A program made the translations under genes and the position numbers. Positions 1 through 7,830 of a DNA stretch of 32,936 nucleotides are shown here, one piece after another; position 1 is the first letter of the stretch, and each line of letters starts with the position of its first letter. A model generated the notes under the pieces. The model was not told where the DNA came from and did no database searches. It was given only the letters and a program-made list of their open reading frames with translations. Source of the DNA: Oscillospiraceae bacterium (lineage in GTDB: Bacteria > Bacillota > Clostridia > Oscillospirales > Acutalibacteraceae); assembly GCA_031269595.1 (NCBI GenBank), contig JAISYX010000085.1, positions 1-32,936 on the forward strand, in the 5' to 3' direction.

Positions 1-2
1 AC

Positions 3-800
3 ATCATCTCTAGGGTGCTGTTTGAGTTCCCCGTTAAGAGCATAGCCGTTAACATTCCCCACTGGCTGGCCGGTCTTGAGAAGGACCACTGGCTGCGCTC
101 CATCATATTCAGCACATTAAAGAAGGCCTCCTCCGACATCAAGAAAATCCGTGAGGTCTCCTCTCTTAACGACGGTGTCTCCGGCTGCGAGTTCATCACA
201 AGGTCAAATGTGGATTCAATCAACCTTGGCAACGGCGGAGTTAGGCTCTCTGTTGACCTCCAACCCGACCTCTTCTATCAGATTCTGGGCGAAAAGACAG
301 GGCTTGATATAGGCGGTGAGGCCGGACTTCTTAAGTCTGTGCTGGAGCTGGCCGAAATCAAGAAGAAGTATGACAAGATTGCACAGGCCATTGAAGAGGT
401 TGAGGCCACGGGCTACGGCATAGTAATGCCCTCTATTGATGAGCTTACCCTTGAAAAGCCCGAGCTTATGAAGCAGGGCAACCGATACGGCGTTAAGCTT
501 AGAGCCTCTGCCCCGTCTATCCACATGCTTAAGGCGGATATTACCACAGAGGTAGCTCCCATTGTGGGCAGCGAAAAGCAGAGCGAAGAGCTGGTGATGT
601 ATCTGCTTAAGGACTTTGAGGAGAACCCCGCAATGATTTGGGAATCCAACATTTTTGGCAAATCTCTGCACGAGCTGGTTAACGAGGGCTTGCACAACAA
701 GCTTTACAAGATGCCCAGCGACGCAAGAGGCAAGCTGCAGGAGACCATAGAGCGTGTTATTAACGAGGGCTGCAGTGGGCTGATTTGTATTATTATTTAA
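3..800 (+). CDS. spoIVA: Stage IV sporulation protein A, C-terminal part (5' truncated by window edge)
   Basis: SpoIVA is the ATPase that polymerises on the forespore surface as the base layer of the spore coat and helps anchor the cortex. The frame is open to the left edge of the window, so the GTG at 15 is probably internal. About 266 codons are visible; family members are near 490 residues, so the N-terminal GTPase-like ATPase domain with its Walker A motif lies outside. Diagnostic parts include HWLRSIIF near the start, the central GYGIVMPS, the [11 protein letters not shown] stretch, [19 protein letters not shown], and the C-terminus [12 protein letters not shown]. That hydrophobic C-terminus matches the family's conserved end, which targets SpoIVA to the membrane protein SpoVM. 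A terminator follows directly. Expression is expected to be mother-cell specific (sigma-E), but the promoter is not in the window. Confidence 0.93.
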   Translation: MISRVLFEFPVKSIAVNIPHWLAGLEKDHWLRSIIFSTLKKASSDIKKIREVSSLNDGVSGCEFITRSNVDSINLGNGGVRLSVDLQPDLFYQILGEKTGLDIGGEAGLLKSVLELAEIKKKYDKIAQAIEEVEATGYGIVMPSIDELTLEKPELMKQGNRYGVKLRASAPSIHMLKADITTEVAPIVGSEKQSEELVMYLLKDFEENPAMIWESNIFGKSLHELVNEGLHNKLYKMPSDARGKLQETIERVINEGCSGLICIII

Positions 801-817
801 TTCAAAGTAACATTTTT

Positions 818-867
818 ATGCGGTTTAATATCTGCCCTTGTGGTGGTGTTAAACCGCATATTTTTTT
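818..867 (+). terminator. Rho-independent terminator of spoIVA
   Basis: An 11-bp perfect stem (818-828 with 849-859, ATGCGGTTTAA and its complement) with a 20-nt loop is followed by seven T residues at 861-867. It lies 18 bp past the spoIVA stop codon. Confidence 0.85.
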
Positions 868-868
868 G

Positions 869-897
869 TTTACATTTTTGGTTGCTTATGGTACAAT
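869..897 (+). promoter_or_regulatory. Sigma-A type promoter for the RCC1/CWB2 surface-protein gene
   Basis: TTTACA at 869-874, a 17-bp spacer, and TACAAT at 892-897. The predicted start is near 904. A ribosome-binding site AAAAGGG (914-920) stands 8 nt before a GTG at 929. The promoter starts right after the spoIVA terminator, so the downstream gene is an independent unit. Confidence 0.65.
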
Positions 898-928
898 TGG
901 AATAATAAACTTGAAAAGGGTGTTATAT

Positions 929-3695
929 GTGTTAAAGAGTTTGCAGCGGGTTTTAAGCTTGGTTTTGGTGGTAGCTTTTATTGCGGTGGGGCTGTCGCTG
1001 GCGCAGAGTGTGCAGTTAAATGCACATGCTGCCGATGAGGCATTTCAAACAAATCCCATGGTGTCTGGCGGGCAGTATCACACCATTGCGCTAATGGAGG
1101 ACGGCACCGTGTGGGCATGGGGACAGAATGATTTCGGCCAGCTTGGAGATGGGACGACCACAAACCGCCTAAGCCCTGTACAGGTCAGCGGTTTATCCAA
1201 CGTTACGACTGTATCAGCGGGTTACAACCACAACCTTGCGCTTAAAAGTGATGGCACTGTTTGGGCGTGGGGACAGAATTCTTATGGCCAGATTGGCGAT
1301 GGAACAACCACCAGCCGCCGCACCCCCGTACAGATAAGCGGCCTTACCGTGTAATCGCTATTTCTGGGGGATTTATTCAGACTCTTGCGCTTAAAAGTGA
1401 CGGCACTGTTTGGGAGTGGGGAAGTAACAGTTACGAAGGGTTTTCCAGCCGCACCCCCGTGCAGGTTGCTGGTTTAACCAATGTTAAAGCAATTGTAGCG
1501 GGAGATTATACTCCCCTTGTACTTAAAAATGACGGCACCGTGTGGGCGTGGGGGCGTAATGCATATGGCCAGGTTGGCGATGGAACAATCACTCCCCGTG
1601 CTACTCCTGTGCAGGTGGTTGGTTTAAGCAATGTAACGGCTATATAACAACGCCTTTCAACCTCTGTTGCGCTTAAAAGCGACGGCACCGTGTGGACGTG
1701 GGGGCTTAATTCTTATGGCCAGATTGGCGATGGAACAACCACCACCCGCCTAACCCCTGTACAAGTAGAAGACCTAACCGATGTAACGGCTGTTTCAATG
1801 GGATATGATCAAACCTTTGCGCTTAAAAGCGACGGCACTGTTTGGGCGTGGGGTCATAATAATGAAGGCCAGCTTGGCGATGGCACTACCATCGACCGCC
1901 TAACTCCTGTACAAGTAGAGGGCCTAACTGATGTAACGGCTATTGAGGCGGGAAATTATCAGGTAATTGCAATTAAAAGTGACGGAACTGTTTGGACGTG
2001 GGGTCAAAATACTACCGGCCAGCTTGGTAATGGGACAAGCACCAGCAAGGGTGTTCCATTTCCAGCACAGGTAAGTGCAATACTATCTGTCACCTATAAC
2101 TACAGCGAAAACGGCGGTACAGCAGCAACAAAGACAGCGTATTCTTTAATGAAAAACTCCGCTGTTGACCTCACCCCCACGGCCACGAAAGCCGGCTGGG
2201 AGTTTGTGGGCTGGAACACTAGCAAAGATGCCACAGCTGCTCTTGCTTCACTAAATATTGGAACTGAAAATATTACACTTTACGCCATTTATAAGAAGAC
2301 CTTTACCGGAACCTTTATTGACTATAACGGAATCACCAAGCAAACCCGCACAGTGCCTGTTACCATCTACAATAAGGCCACCAGCGGAAGCCTCACCGCT
2401 CCAACGCAATCCACCTACACCAATTGGAGCTCCATAGGCTGGAGCACGGCAACTGCCGCTAACGCTGCGGTGACAGTTAATGGCGGAGGGCCTGCAGTCT
2501 TACTGCTGATACCACCCTCTATGGCCTGTATCAGCGCACACTGACCCTCTCCTACGACGCCAACGGCGGAGATTTAGCGCCTGACAATCAGACAGGGACA
2601 CAGTCCGCCAACAGTTATCTGATTACCGCCTATGCGAACCCAAGCTTTACCTTGGCTGAAGCCATTGAGTTGGACAGGAATTTCTTCACTGCTTGGGCAG
2701 AAAACTCCGCCGAGGGAACAAGGCATAATGCCTCCACCGGCATAACAATTTCCTCTGACACCACGATGTACGCAGTGTGGGAGCCGCTTACTATCACCCG
2801 CTTTTCAGGCGGCAACAGAATAATCACTGCCAACACAATAGCCCTCGAAGGCTGGCCGCAGGGCGCAAGCACAGTAATTTTAGCCAGTGGCTCAAACTTT
2901 GTAGATGCCCTTGCAGCGGCTCCGCTTGCAGCGCATTATGATGCACCTATCCTGCTAAGCTCCAGCAAAACCACCTTAGAAGACACTGTTTTAAGCACAA
3001 TAGACGCATTAAAAGCTGCGCATATTATAATAATTGGCGGCGAGAGCTCTGTTAACAAGGATATTTACACCCAGCTTGAAGGGCTCAACTTTAAGGTCGA
3101 AAGGCTTGCGGGCGGCAACCGTTACACAACCGCAATCGAGGTAGCCAAAGCCCTCCAAGCAGACAGTGTTGAATTCACAAGCGTATTCTTGGCAGACGGT
3201 GCTAACTTCCCCGATGCGCTCTCTGTCTCACCTGTTGCGGGTATTTTGCAGCAGCCCATACTCTTCACCAACAAGGGCGATACAGCAAAGGTCAATGACG
3301 ACACAGGCAAGTATATTCAATCCGCAGGCATTGCAGATGTCACCATAGTTGGCGGCGGCATAAGTGATGCGGTAGCAGACAATTTAAAGTCAGCCTATGG
3401 AGTTGCAAGCACTAAAAGCCTCTCCGGCAGCAACCGCTACGCCACTGCGGTTGCAGTCAATGCTGAGTATAAATCAATATTCACAGGCAGTGTTGTAACC
3501 CTAACCACAGGTACAAACTACCCCGACGCTCTGGCTGGCTCAGCCTATTCCGCAAAGATAGGCGCACCGCTCTTCCTGCTGAAAAACGACCAGACCTTGG
3601 ACGATGTTCAGTCCGCAATACAGGAGCTCGCCCCCCATGCGGTTTATATCTATGGCGGTGCGGTGGATGACGCTACAGTTAATAATCATATTTAG
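929..3695 (+). pseudogene. Secreted RCC1-repeat / cell-wall-binding (CWB2) surface protein, disrupted
   Basis: The GTG start at 929 opens a signal peptide (hydrophobic [15 protein letters not shown], probable cleavage near AHA-ADE). The reconstructed order is: seven RCC1-like blades of about 50 residues (core [21 protein letters not shown]), enough for one closed seven-bladed propeller; InlB/Flg_new-like modules (for example GWEFVGWNTSKDATA); and three cell-wall-binding type 2 repeats (FSGGNR, LAGGNRYTTAIEVAKAL, LSGSNRYATAVAV) that usually anchor proteins to the wall or S-layer. Three lesions break the frame: a one-base deletion near 1349, a TAA at 1645-1647 in the middle of a blade, and a one-base deletion between about 2483 and 2500. 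The span is 2767 nt; adding two bases gives 2769, an exact 923 codons. The signal-peptide fragment ends at 1354, so no wall-anchored product is expected. Its exact ligand is unknown. Assembly error is the main alternative to a true pseudogene. Confidence 0.82.
1088..2083 (+). repeat. Seven tandem RCC1-coding repeats, mostly 150-bp period
   Basis: The conserved codons before each DGTVW core start at 1088, 1238, 1387, 1519, 1669, 1819 and 1969. Spacings are 150, 149, 132, 150, 150 and 150 bp. The 149 marks the one-base deletion; the 132 is an in-frame shortening by six codons in blade 3, where the GQxGDGTT segment is replaced by a shorter one. Nucleotide identity between units is high, which suggests recent duplication or gene conversion. 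The repeats code for protein and are not a CRISPR array. Confidence 0.85.
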
Positions 3696-3708
3696 TCCTT
3701 AAGCACTT

Positions 3709-3748
3709 CCCCCCGTTCAACCATAAAGGCTGAACGGGGGGACTTTGT
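3709..3748 (+). terminator. Terminator between the surface-protein gene and luxC
   Basis: An 11-bp GC-rich perfect stem (3709-3719 with 3731-3741, CCCCCCGTTCA and complement) encloses an 11-nt loop and is followed by ACTTTGTTTG on the + strand. The genes converge here. On the minus strand no T run follows the hairpin, so it serves luxC less well. Confidence 0.75.
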
Positions 3749-3751
3749 TTG

Positions 3752-5050
3752 CTATTTAAAATCTGAGATTATTCGGGTGTAGCTCCTCAGAGGGAACACT
3801 CCGTCGTGTGCCTCACCCAAGGAATAATCGGACATCTCCAAGGGCAGTGAAATCTTAACCACACCCGCCTTGAGCAGCAGCTCCGCAAGCTCTGTGTGCT
3901 CTTCCTCCCCACAGATAAGCGCAACTGTTTGAAGATATGATTTATACGCCCTTAGCCTTAGTATATCTTGCCTAAGCATTGGCTTTACCCATGGGTTGCG
4001 GTACATGATGGAGGGCTCCAGTTTGCTGTTGCTACAGGCTGTAATACTGCAAGCCTTGCCTTTAAATATGCGTTTACCGCTCTTTCGCCTTTCCAGCTTT
4101 TGGTGATACAGCTCCAAGGTGGACTGCGCCTGAATAAACAGCCTTTCTACCTCGCTTTGCGCAAGGGAATGCTCTTTTGATGCCTGCTCCAATATTGGCA
4201 GGAACAGCTTGCAAAAGTCATCTATGTCAGTTTCACTTGCATCCTCTAGGAATATACCCTGACAGGAGCTGCAAAACAGCTGGTTGGTAAGACAGATGTG
4301 CTGCGCCAGCTTTTGTAGTGAAGCTTGGTTTATCCCCGCCTTGCTTACATAGGCAAAGGAAATTTTGTGACCCCATTCAATAATTTTTGTGTTAGGCTCG
4401 GCCAGACGGCGCACTGCACTCACAGCCTCGTCGCCTCCCCATACAACAATTGCGTTTGCAAGCCCCGCTAAGGTCTTCATGGCGTATATGTCTTTGGAGG
4501 AGTAGTCAAACACATAGACATACTCGGCTAACTCAGGGGCAGCTTTAAACAGCTCCATTAAGAGCATGGCGGTTATACCGCCCTCATCCTTAGGCAGCTT
4601 GACTATGTTTATATTGCCTGTTAAAAGGCCCTCTAAAAGGCTTAAAAACGGCAATCCGTCTACATTCCCTGCTGTTATATGAAAAATCACACCCACGGGC
4701 ATAAGCCTTTGCTCTGCCTCTGCGCCGTTGCTTGAGTATCTTAGTGGCTTAGGCAGGTCAAATCCCTTACCAAGTTCAATTTCAAGCCTCCTGCGTATAG
4801 CCTCGCCGCCAAGCGACTCCTTAATCTGTGCTGAGTACATCTGCACCATGGCAGGATTTATACCCAGCTCAGGCAGCTTTTGCATTATTTCAAGGCTTTC
4901 CATGTTTTCAACAAGGCGGGCACAGGCATTTATAACCCTGTTAACATCTAAAGCCGGCTTTTGCAGGGTTTTGAGAATCAAATCTTCTATATTCTCAAGT
5001 ACAGCGGTGCACTCCGCTTCATCTATAATTATTCCGTTAACTAAATTCAC
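3752..5050 (-). CDS. luxC: LuxC-family acyl-CoA / fatty acyl reductase
   Basis: LuxC reduces an acyl group, delivered by LuxE or as acyl-CoA, to a fatty aldehyde with NADPH through an acyl-cysteine intermediate. The protein is 432 residues, slightly shorter than the roughly 480 of bioluminescent bacteria. Family features include VGVIFHITAGNVDGLPFLSL (about 119-138), NINIVKLPKDEGG (146-158), the WGGDEAV segment (204-210), and QLFCSSCQGIFLED, where Cys260 or Cys263 is the likely acylated residue. The GTG start is preceded by GAGGTAG about 10 nt upstream. It lies 12 nt after the luxE stop, so the two form one operon. No luxA, luxB or luxD is in the window, so light production is not implied. The aldehyde could feed lipid or secondary metabolism; the true substrate is unknown. 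Confidence 0.85.
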   Translation of the reverse strand: MNLVNGIIIDEAECTAVLENIEDLILKTLQKPALDVNRVINACARLVENMESLEIMQKLPELGINPAMVQMYSAQIKESLGGEAIRRRLEIELGKGFDLPKPLRYSSNGAEAEQRLMPVGVIFHITAGNVDGLPFLSLLEGLLTGNINIVKLPKDEGGITAMLLMELFKAAPELAEYVYVFDYSSKDIYAMKTLAGLANAIVVWGGDEAVSAVRRLAEPNTKIIEWGHKISFAYVSKAGINQASLQKLAQHICLTNQLFCSSCQGIFLEDASETDIDDFCKLFLPILEQASKEHSLAQSEVERLFIQAQSTLELYHQKLERRKSGKRIFKGKACSITACSNSKLEPSIMYRNPWVKPMLRQDILRLRAYKSYLQTVALICGEEEHTELAELLLKAGVVKISLPLEMSDYSLGEAHDGVFPLRSYTRIISDFK

Positions 5051-5062
5051 CTTGATACTACC

Positions 5063-6178
5063 TCAAATCTTATTTAAATATTCCGAAGCCGCTTGCGTAC
5101 ATGTTTTGATACTTGATAAGCCAACTCTGCCCAACAATTCAAAATAAGGTGAGGCAATGCCGCAGCCGCAGTCATTGCCCTCATGCAAAACGGCTATGTC
5201 GTCTGTAAGTATACTGCCGTAAGGCACACTGGAGAGCAGCGGTGAGATCAAATTAAGCAGGCCTGGCGTCCCCGCAGGCACAGGCTCAAGTGTATCTGTA
5301 TCTCTAATTATAACACGGCTGAAAACGGGAATGTGAAAATGGTGATGCTTGCAGTCAACATAGTTTATGGGATGTTCGGCTGTGCTGAAATGGTCCTTAA
5401 AGCTCTCCTGAGCTATACCCAAGATTTTATTTGCTTTGTCAAACAGCTCCTGCTTGGATATTTCCTCCGCAAAAAAGGACTTCCATCCACCACCCAGCAA
5501 AACCTTGGATTTACTGTGCAGCTTAAGCCTTATGCCCCTTTCGTCAAGCTCTTCAAGAAACAGCTTAAAATAGGCAGGAAAGCCTATTATCCTTACAGGG
5601 CGGTTTTGTTTGCTAAATTTTAATAGGGCATCCACAATGCCCTGTGTGTTAAGCTCGTATTCACCGTTTTTAACAGTCAAGGCATAGGCAAGCTCTTTGG
5701 GCGGTGCAAGATAGCTCACACCCTTTAAGGCCTTTGCCATTGCGGTTTTGTTGGATTTATCCGGCTGGTAACCCAAAACTATGTAATTTGTGCGCCGCAT
5801 AGAGAGTAATCCGTGGTATTTAAACACTCGAAGTAACATTTTAAGCCCACAGAGCGCAGAGCTGACATCAAAGCCGCTTTGGGTGGGATTCCCGCTTGTG
5901 CCTGAGGTGGTGGTTTTAATGAGAAGCCGCTCATATGGCTTGCTGACAAGGCTATGATTCTTTAAATAAGATGTGGGCAAGGGCGGAATCTTGGCTAAAT
6001 CCTCAGGTTTTTTAAGCATGCTTAAAGAAAAGCCCAGTTCTTCCAGCAGAGCCTTATATTCAGGACAGTGCCGCAGGTGAAAGCGCACATTTTTGCGCAT
6101 GGCCTTAAAGAAAAGGCTCTCGCTTGCAGGCAGATTATATATCTCTTTTAGACTAAACAGTTTTTTTCTATGTCTCAT
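5063..6178 (-). CDS. luxE: LuxE-family acyl-protein synthetase
   Basis: LuxE activates a fatty acid with ATP to acyl-AMP and carries it on a C-terminal cysteine before passing it to LuxC. The 371-residue length fits the family (about 370-380). The adenylate-forming motif TTTSGTSGNPTQ is at about residues 89-100. A region ending in FELLGRVG near the C-terminus resembles the hinge of adenylating enzymes, and Cys360 (SIKTCTQAAS), 12 residues from the end, sits where the acyl-carrying cysteine is expected. The ATG start has AAAGGAG 5 nt upstream, and a good promoter lies at 6215-6243. It is the first gene of the luxE-luxC operon. A coenzyme F390 or phenylacetate-CoA ligase relative is less likely, given the luxC partner. 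Confidence 0.83.
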   Translation of the reverse strand: MRHRKKLFSLKEIYNLPASESLFFKAMRKNVRFHLRHCPEYKALLEELGFSLSMLKKPEDLAKIPPLPTSYLKNHSLVSKPYERLLIKTTTSGTSGNPTQSGFDVSSALCGLKMLLRVFKYHGLLSMRRTNYIVLGYQPDKSNKTAMAKALKGVSYLAPPKELAYALTVKNGEYELNTQGIVDALLKFSKQNRPVRIIGFPAYFKLFLEELDERGIRLKLHSKSKVLLGGGWKSFFAEEISKQELFDKANKILGIAQESFKDHFSTAEHPINYVDCKHHHFHIPVFSRVIIRDTDTLEPVPAGTPGLLNLISPLLSSVPYGSILTDDIAVLHEGNDCGCGIASPYFELLGRVGLSSIKTCTQAASEYLNKI

Positions 6179-6214
6179 TGTAGCTCCTTTGATTACACTA
6201 AATGGCGTGAGCTT

Positions 6215-6243
6215 ATTTTAACATAATATCCTGTGTTTTTCAA
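6215..6243 (-). promoter_or_regulatory. Sigma-A type promoter of the luxE-luxC operon
   Basis: On the minus strand, TTGAAA (6243-6238), a 17-bp spacer, and TAAAAT (6220-6215). The predicted start is near 6208, 30 nt before the luxE ATG. It is divergent from the promoter at 6293-6321, with 49 bp between them. Confidence 0.65.
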
Positions 6244-6292
6244 GCTGATTTTAAAGTTCACTTCTGCTTAACAAAAATTAACACACAAGCCC

Positions 6293-6321
6293 TTGAAAAA
6301 CTCTATAATATATGGTAAAAT
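6293..6321 (+). promoter_or_regulatory. Sigma-A type promoter of the zinc-ribbon gene
   Basis: TTGAAA (6293-6298), a 17-bp spacer, and TAAAAT (6316-6321). The hexamers are the same as in the divergent luxE promoter. The predicted start is near 6328, about 25 nt before the ATG at 6353. The open frame reaches back to 6293, but that part is promoter rather than coding. Confidence 0.65.
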
Positions 6322-6352
6322 ATCCACATTAAAGCAAAAGGGAGGTTTTCTA

Positions 6353-6709
6353 ATGGGAATTTTAGAGGATGTTGTTGTTAACGCCAAAACCGCTGCTACT
6401 GTGGTTGGCAAAAAGGCGAGTGAGCTTGTAGACATCTCCAAGCTGCGCATACAGGCCTCGGAGCTTAACGTTGAAATAAGCAAGAGATATGAGGCTCTGG
6501 GCAGAATAGTTTACGACTCTAAAAAGGAAGAAAACGAGGTTGAAGGCCTGGTTCTTGAATGTATAAAGAGCGTAGACGCCCTTTATGAGCGTTTAGACGA
6601 GACCAACGAGAAAATCGCAAAGCTCTCTAAAAAAGCAGTGTGCAAGCAGTGCGGCTACAATAACTCAACCGACGCTATATTCTGCGCAAGGTGCGGAGTT
6701 AAAATCTAA
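6353..6709 (+). CDS. Small coiled-coil protein with C-terminal zinc ribbon
   Basis: This 118-residue protein starts at an ATG preceded by AAGGGAGG (6338-6345). The first 90 or so residues are predicted to be helical and charged (ELNVEISKRYEALGRIVYD and DETNEKIAKLSKKA), consistent with a coiled coil. The C-terminus carries a four-cysteine zinc ribbon, CKQCG ... CARCG, separated by 12 residues. Proteins of this build are common in Firmicutes with no assigned function. There is no signal peptide or membrane segment, so it is cytoplasmic. It is transcribed alone from 6293, followed by a palindromic element that may end the transcript. A role in protein or nucleic-acid contacts through the zinc ribbon is a guess only. 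Confidence 0.8.
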   Translation: MGILEDVVVNAKTAATVVGKKASELVDISKLRIQASELNVEISKRYEALGRIVYDSKKEENEVEGLVLECIKSVDALYERLDETNEKIAKLSKKAVCKQCGYNNSTDAIFCARCGVKI

Positions 6710-6739
6710 GCTGTGTATCTCTATTAACCGTGTTAGCCG

Positions 6740-6816
6740 GTAGGGGCAGACCTGAGTGTCTGCCCAAAAATGGGCATTTTACGGCAATCTGGGCAGACAC
6801 CTAGGTCTGTCCCTAC
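6740..6816 (+). repeat. 77-bp palindromic intergenic element, copy A
   Basis: Two 26-bp imperfect inverted arms (starting GTAGGGGCAGACC and ending GTCCCTAC) flank a 25-nt centre containing GGGCATTTTACGGCAATCT. This copy is in the same orientation as copies at 22651 and 22990 and opposite to the copy at 15095. It lies between the zinc-ribbon gene and the phosphorylase gene. No coding capacity. Confidence 0.85.
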
Positions 6817-6830
6817 TGTATGTTGGTATT

Positions 6831-6865
6831 AGACATTAGATATTGAGTTTCAGTATCTAATGTCT
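6831..6865. repeat. A/T-rich perfect dyad before the phosphorylase gene
   Basis: AGACATTAGATA at 6831-6842 is exactly complementary to 6854-6865 with an 11-nt loop. It ends 10 nt before the ribosome-binding site of the next gene. There is no T run, so it is not a typical terminator. It could be another short repeat type or an RNA hairpin in the leader. Confidence 0.55.
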
Positions 6866-6892
6866 ATTTACTGTTAAAAGGAGCATAAGGCA

Positions 6893-7711
6893 TTGAATTA
6901 CTGCGAATATTTACAAAGTGCTGAATATATACTTAAACATGGGGGCGGTGTACAACCTGAGGTCGCTGTTGTGCTGGGTTCCGGTCTCGGAGGCATAGCT
7001 GAGCTGCTTGAGAATCCCCTCAGGCTCTCTTACAGGGACATCCCATGCTTCCCCACTCCTATGAATCCCGCCCACAGGGGCGAGCTTCTGCTGGGCACGG
7101 TGGGCAGCAAGGGAGTTGCCTTTTTAAACGGCAGATTTCATGCCTATGAGGGGCACAGCTACTCTCAAACCGTTATTCCAATTCGGATGCTTAAATGCGC
7201 CGGAGTTAAAACGCTAATTCTAACCAATGCGGCGGGTGCCGTTAATGAGAGCTTTAATGTGGGTGACATCATGCTAATCACCGACCATATCAAGCTTGCA
7301 GGCGAAGGCCCTGAGGAGGGCCCGCAGCCTGAGGAATTGGGCGAACGCTTTTTTAGCATGAATCATGCCTACAGCCCCAAGCTTGCAAGCTTAGCAAAGA
7401 ACTGTGCTGCAAAGCTGGATATAGAGCTAAAAGAGGGCACTTATTTTTATATGCGGGGGCCGCAGTATGAAACCCCTGCCGAAATACGTGCCATAAGGCT
7501 TTTGGGCGGGGACGCTGTGGGTATGTCAACCGTTGGGGAGGTGATAACGGCAGCCAAGCTTAAACTTAACACTCTGGCCTTTTCCTGCATTACAAATAAG
7601 GCCGCCGGAATGTGCCAAACTCCCCCAAATGATAAAGAGGTTGTTGAAAACGGCGTGGTTTTTCAAAAGAATTTACGCCTTTTAATAGAAAAAGTTATAG
7701 GATTGTCCTAA
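6893..7711 (+). CDS. punA: Purine nucleoside phosphorylase (class I, inosine/guanosine type)
   Basis: Cleaves purine (deoxy)ribonucleosides with phosphate to free base and ribose-1-phosphate in the purine salvage pathway of the cytoplasm. The 272-residue length is typical of the trimeric PNP/MTAP family. Seen motifs: the phosphate-binding VVLGSGLGGIAELL (about 26-39), GRFHAYEGHSY (about 83-93), the signature TLILTNAAGAVN, GPQYETPAEIRAIRLLGGD (purine site Glu), and VGMSTVGEVITA. A late SCITNKAAGM carries the Asn that selects 6-oxopurines, so inosine/guanosine is the expected substrate. The start is a TTG, supported by AAAAGGAG at 6876-6883 with 9-nt spacing. It appears monocistronic between a repeat region and the dyad-bearing promoter of the next gene. 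Confidence 0.93.
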   Translation: MNYCEYLQSAEYILKHGGGVQPEVAVVLGSGLGGIAELLENPLRLSYRDIPCFPTPMNPAHRGELLLGTVGSKGVAFLNGRFHAYEGHSYSQTVIPIRMLKCAGVKTLILTNAAGAVNESFNVGDIMLITDHIKLAGEGPEEGPQPEELGERFFSMNHAYSPKLASLAKNCAAKLDIELKEGTYFYMRGPQYETPAEIRAIRLLGGDAVGMSTVGEVITAAKLKLNTLAFSCITNKAAGMCQTPPNDKEVVENGVVFQKNLRLLIEKVIGLS

Positions 7712-7734
7712 GTTTAACAAAATCTTCATATTAT

Positions 7735-7756
7735 ATCTTAGCCTAAGATGTATAAT
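7735..7756 (+). promoter_or_regulatory. Operator-like perfect dyad overlapping a -10 element
   Basis: ATCTTAG-C-CTAAGAT at 7735-7749 is a perfect 7-1-7 palindrome, with weaker symmetry beyond it (TTATA on the left, TATAA on the right). It is followed at once by TATAAT (7751-7756), a consensus -10. No good -35 is seen at 16-18 bp. This arrangement fits a repressor- or activator-controlled promoter for the flippase gene at 7831, or a sporulation-sigma promoter I cannot assign. Confidence 0.4.
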
Positions 7757-7830
7757 GTAAAAGTTATTTTTTCTTACTGGCCGTCCTTTTTAGTTGGACT
7801 ACAGTATTAAAAATGTGAAGGAGTGTTCTA

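Noticed and set aside
216-695. Open frame of 159 codons opposite spoIVA
   Set aside because: It is antisense to a well-conserved SpoIVA frame and shows no protein-like pattern.
1088-2083. Regular 150-bp repeats that might suggest a CRISPR or satellite array
   Set aside because: They code for RCC1 blades in frame; unit length and conservation across the whole unit do not fit repeats with unique spacers.
3752-6178. A bioluminescence operon
   Set aside because: Only luxC and luxE are present; no luxA, luxB or luxD in the window, so light production is unsupported.
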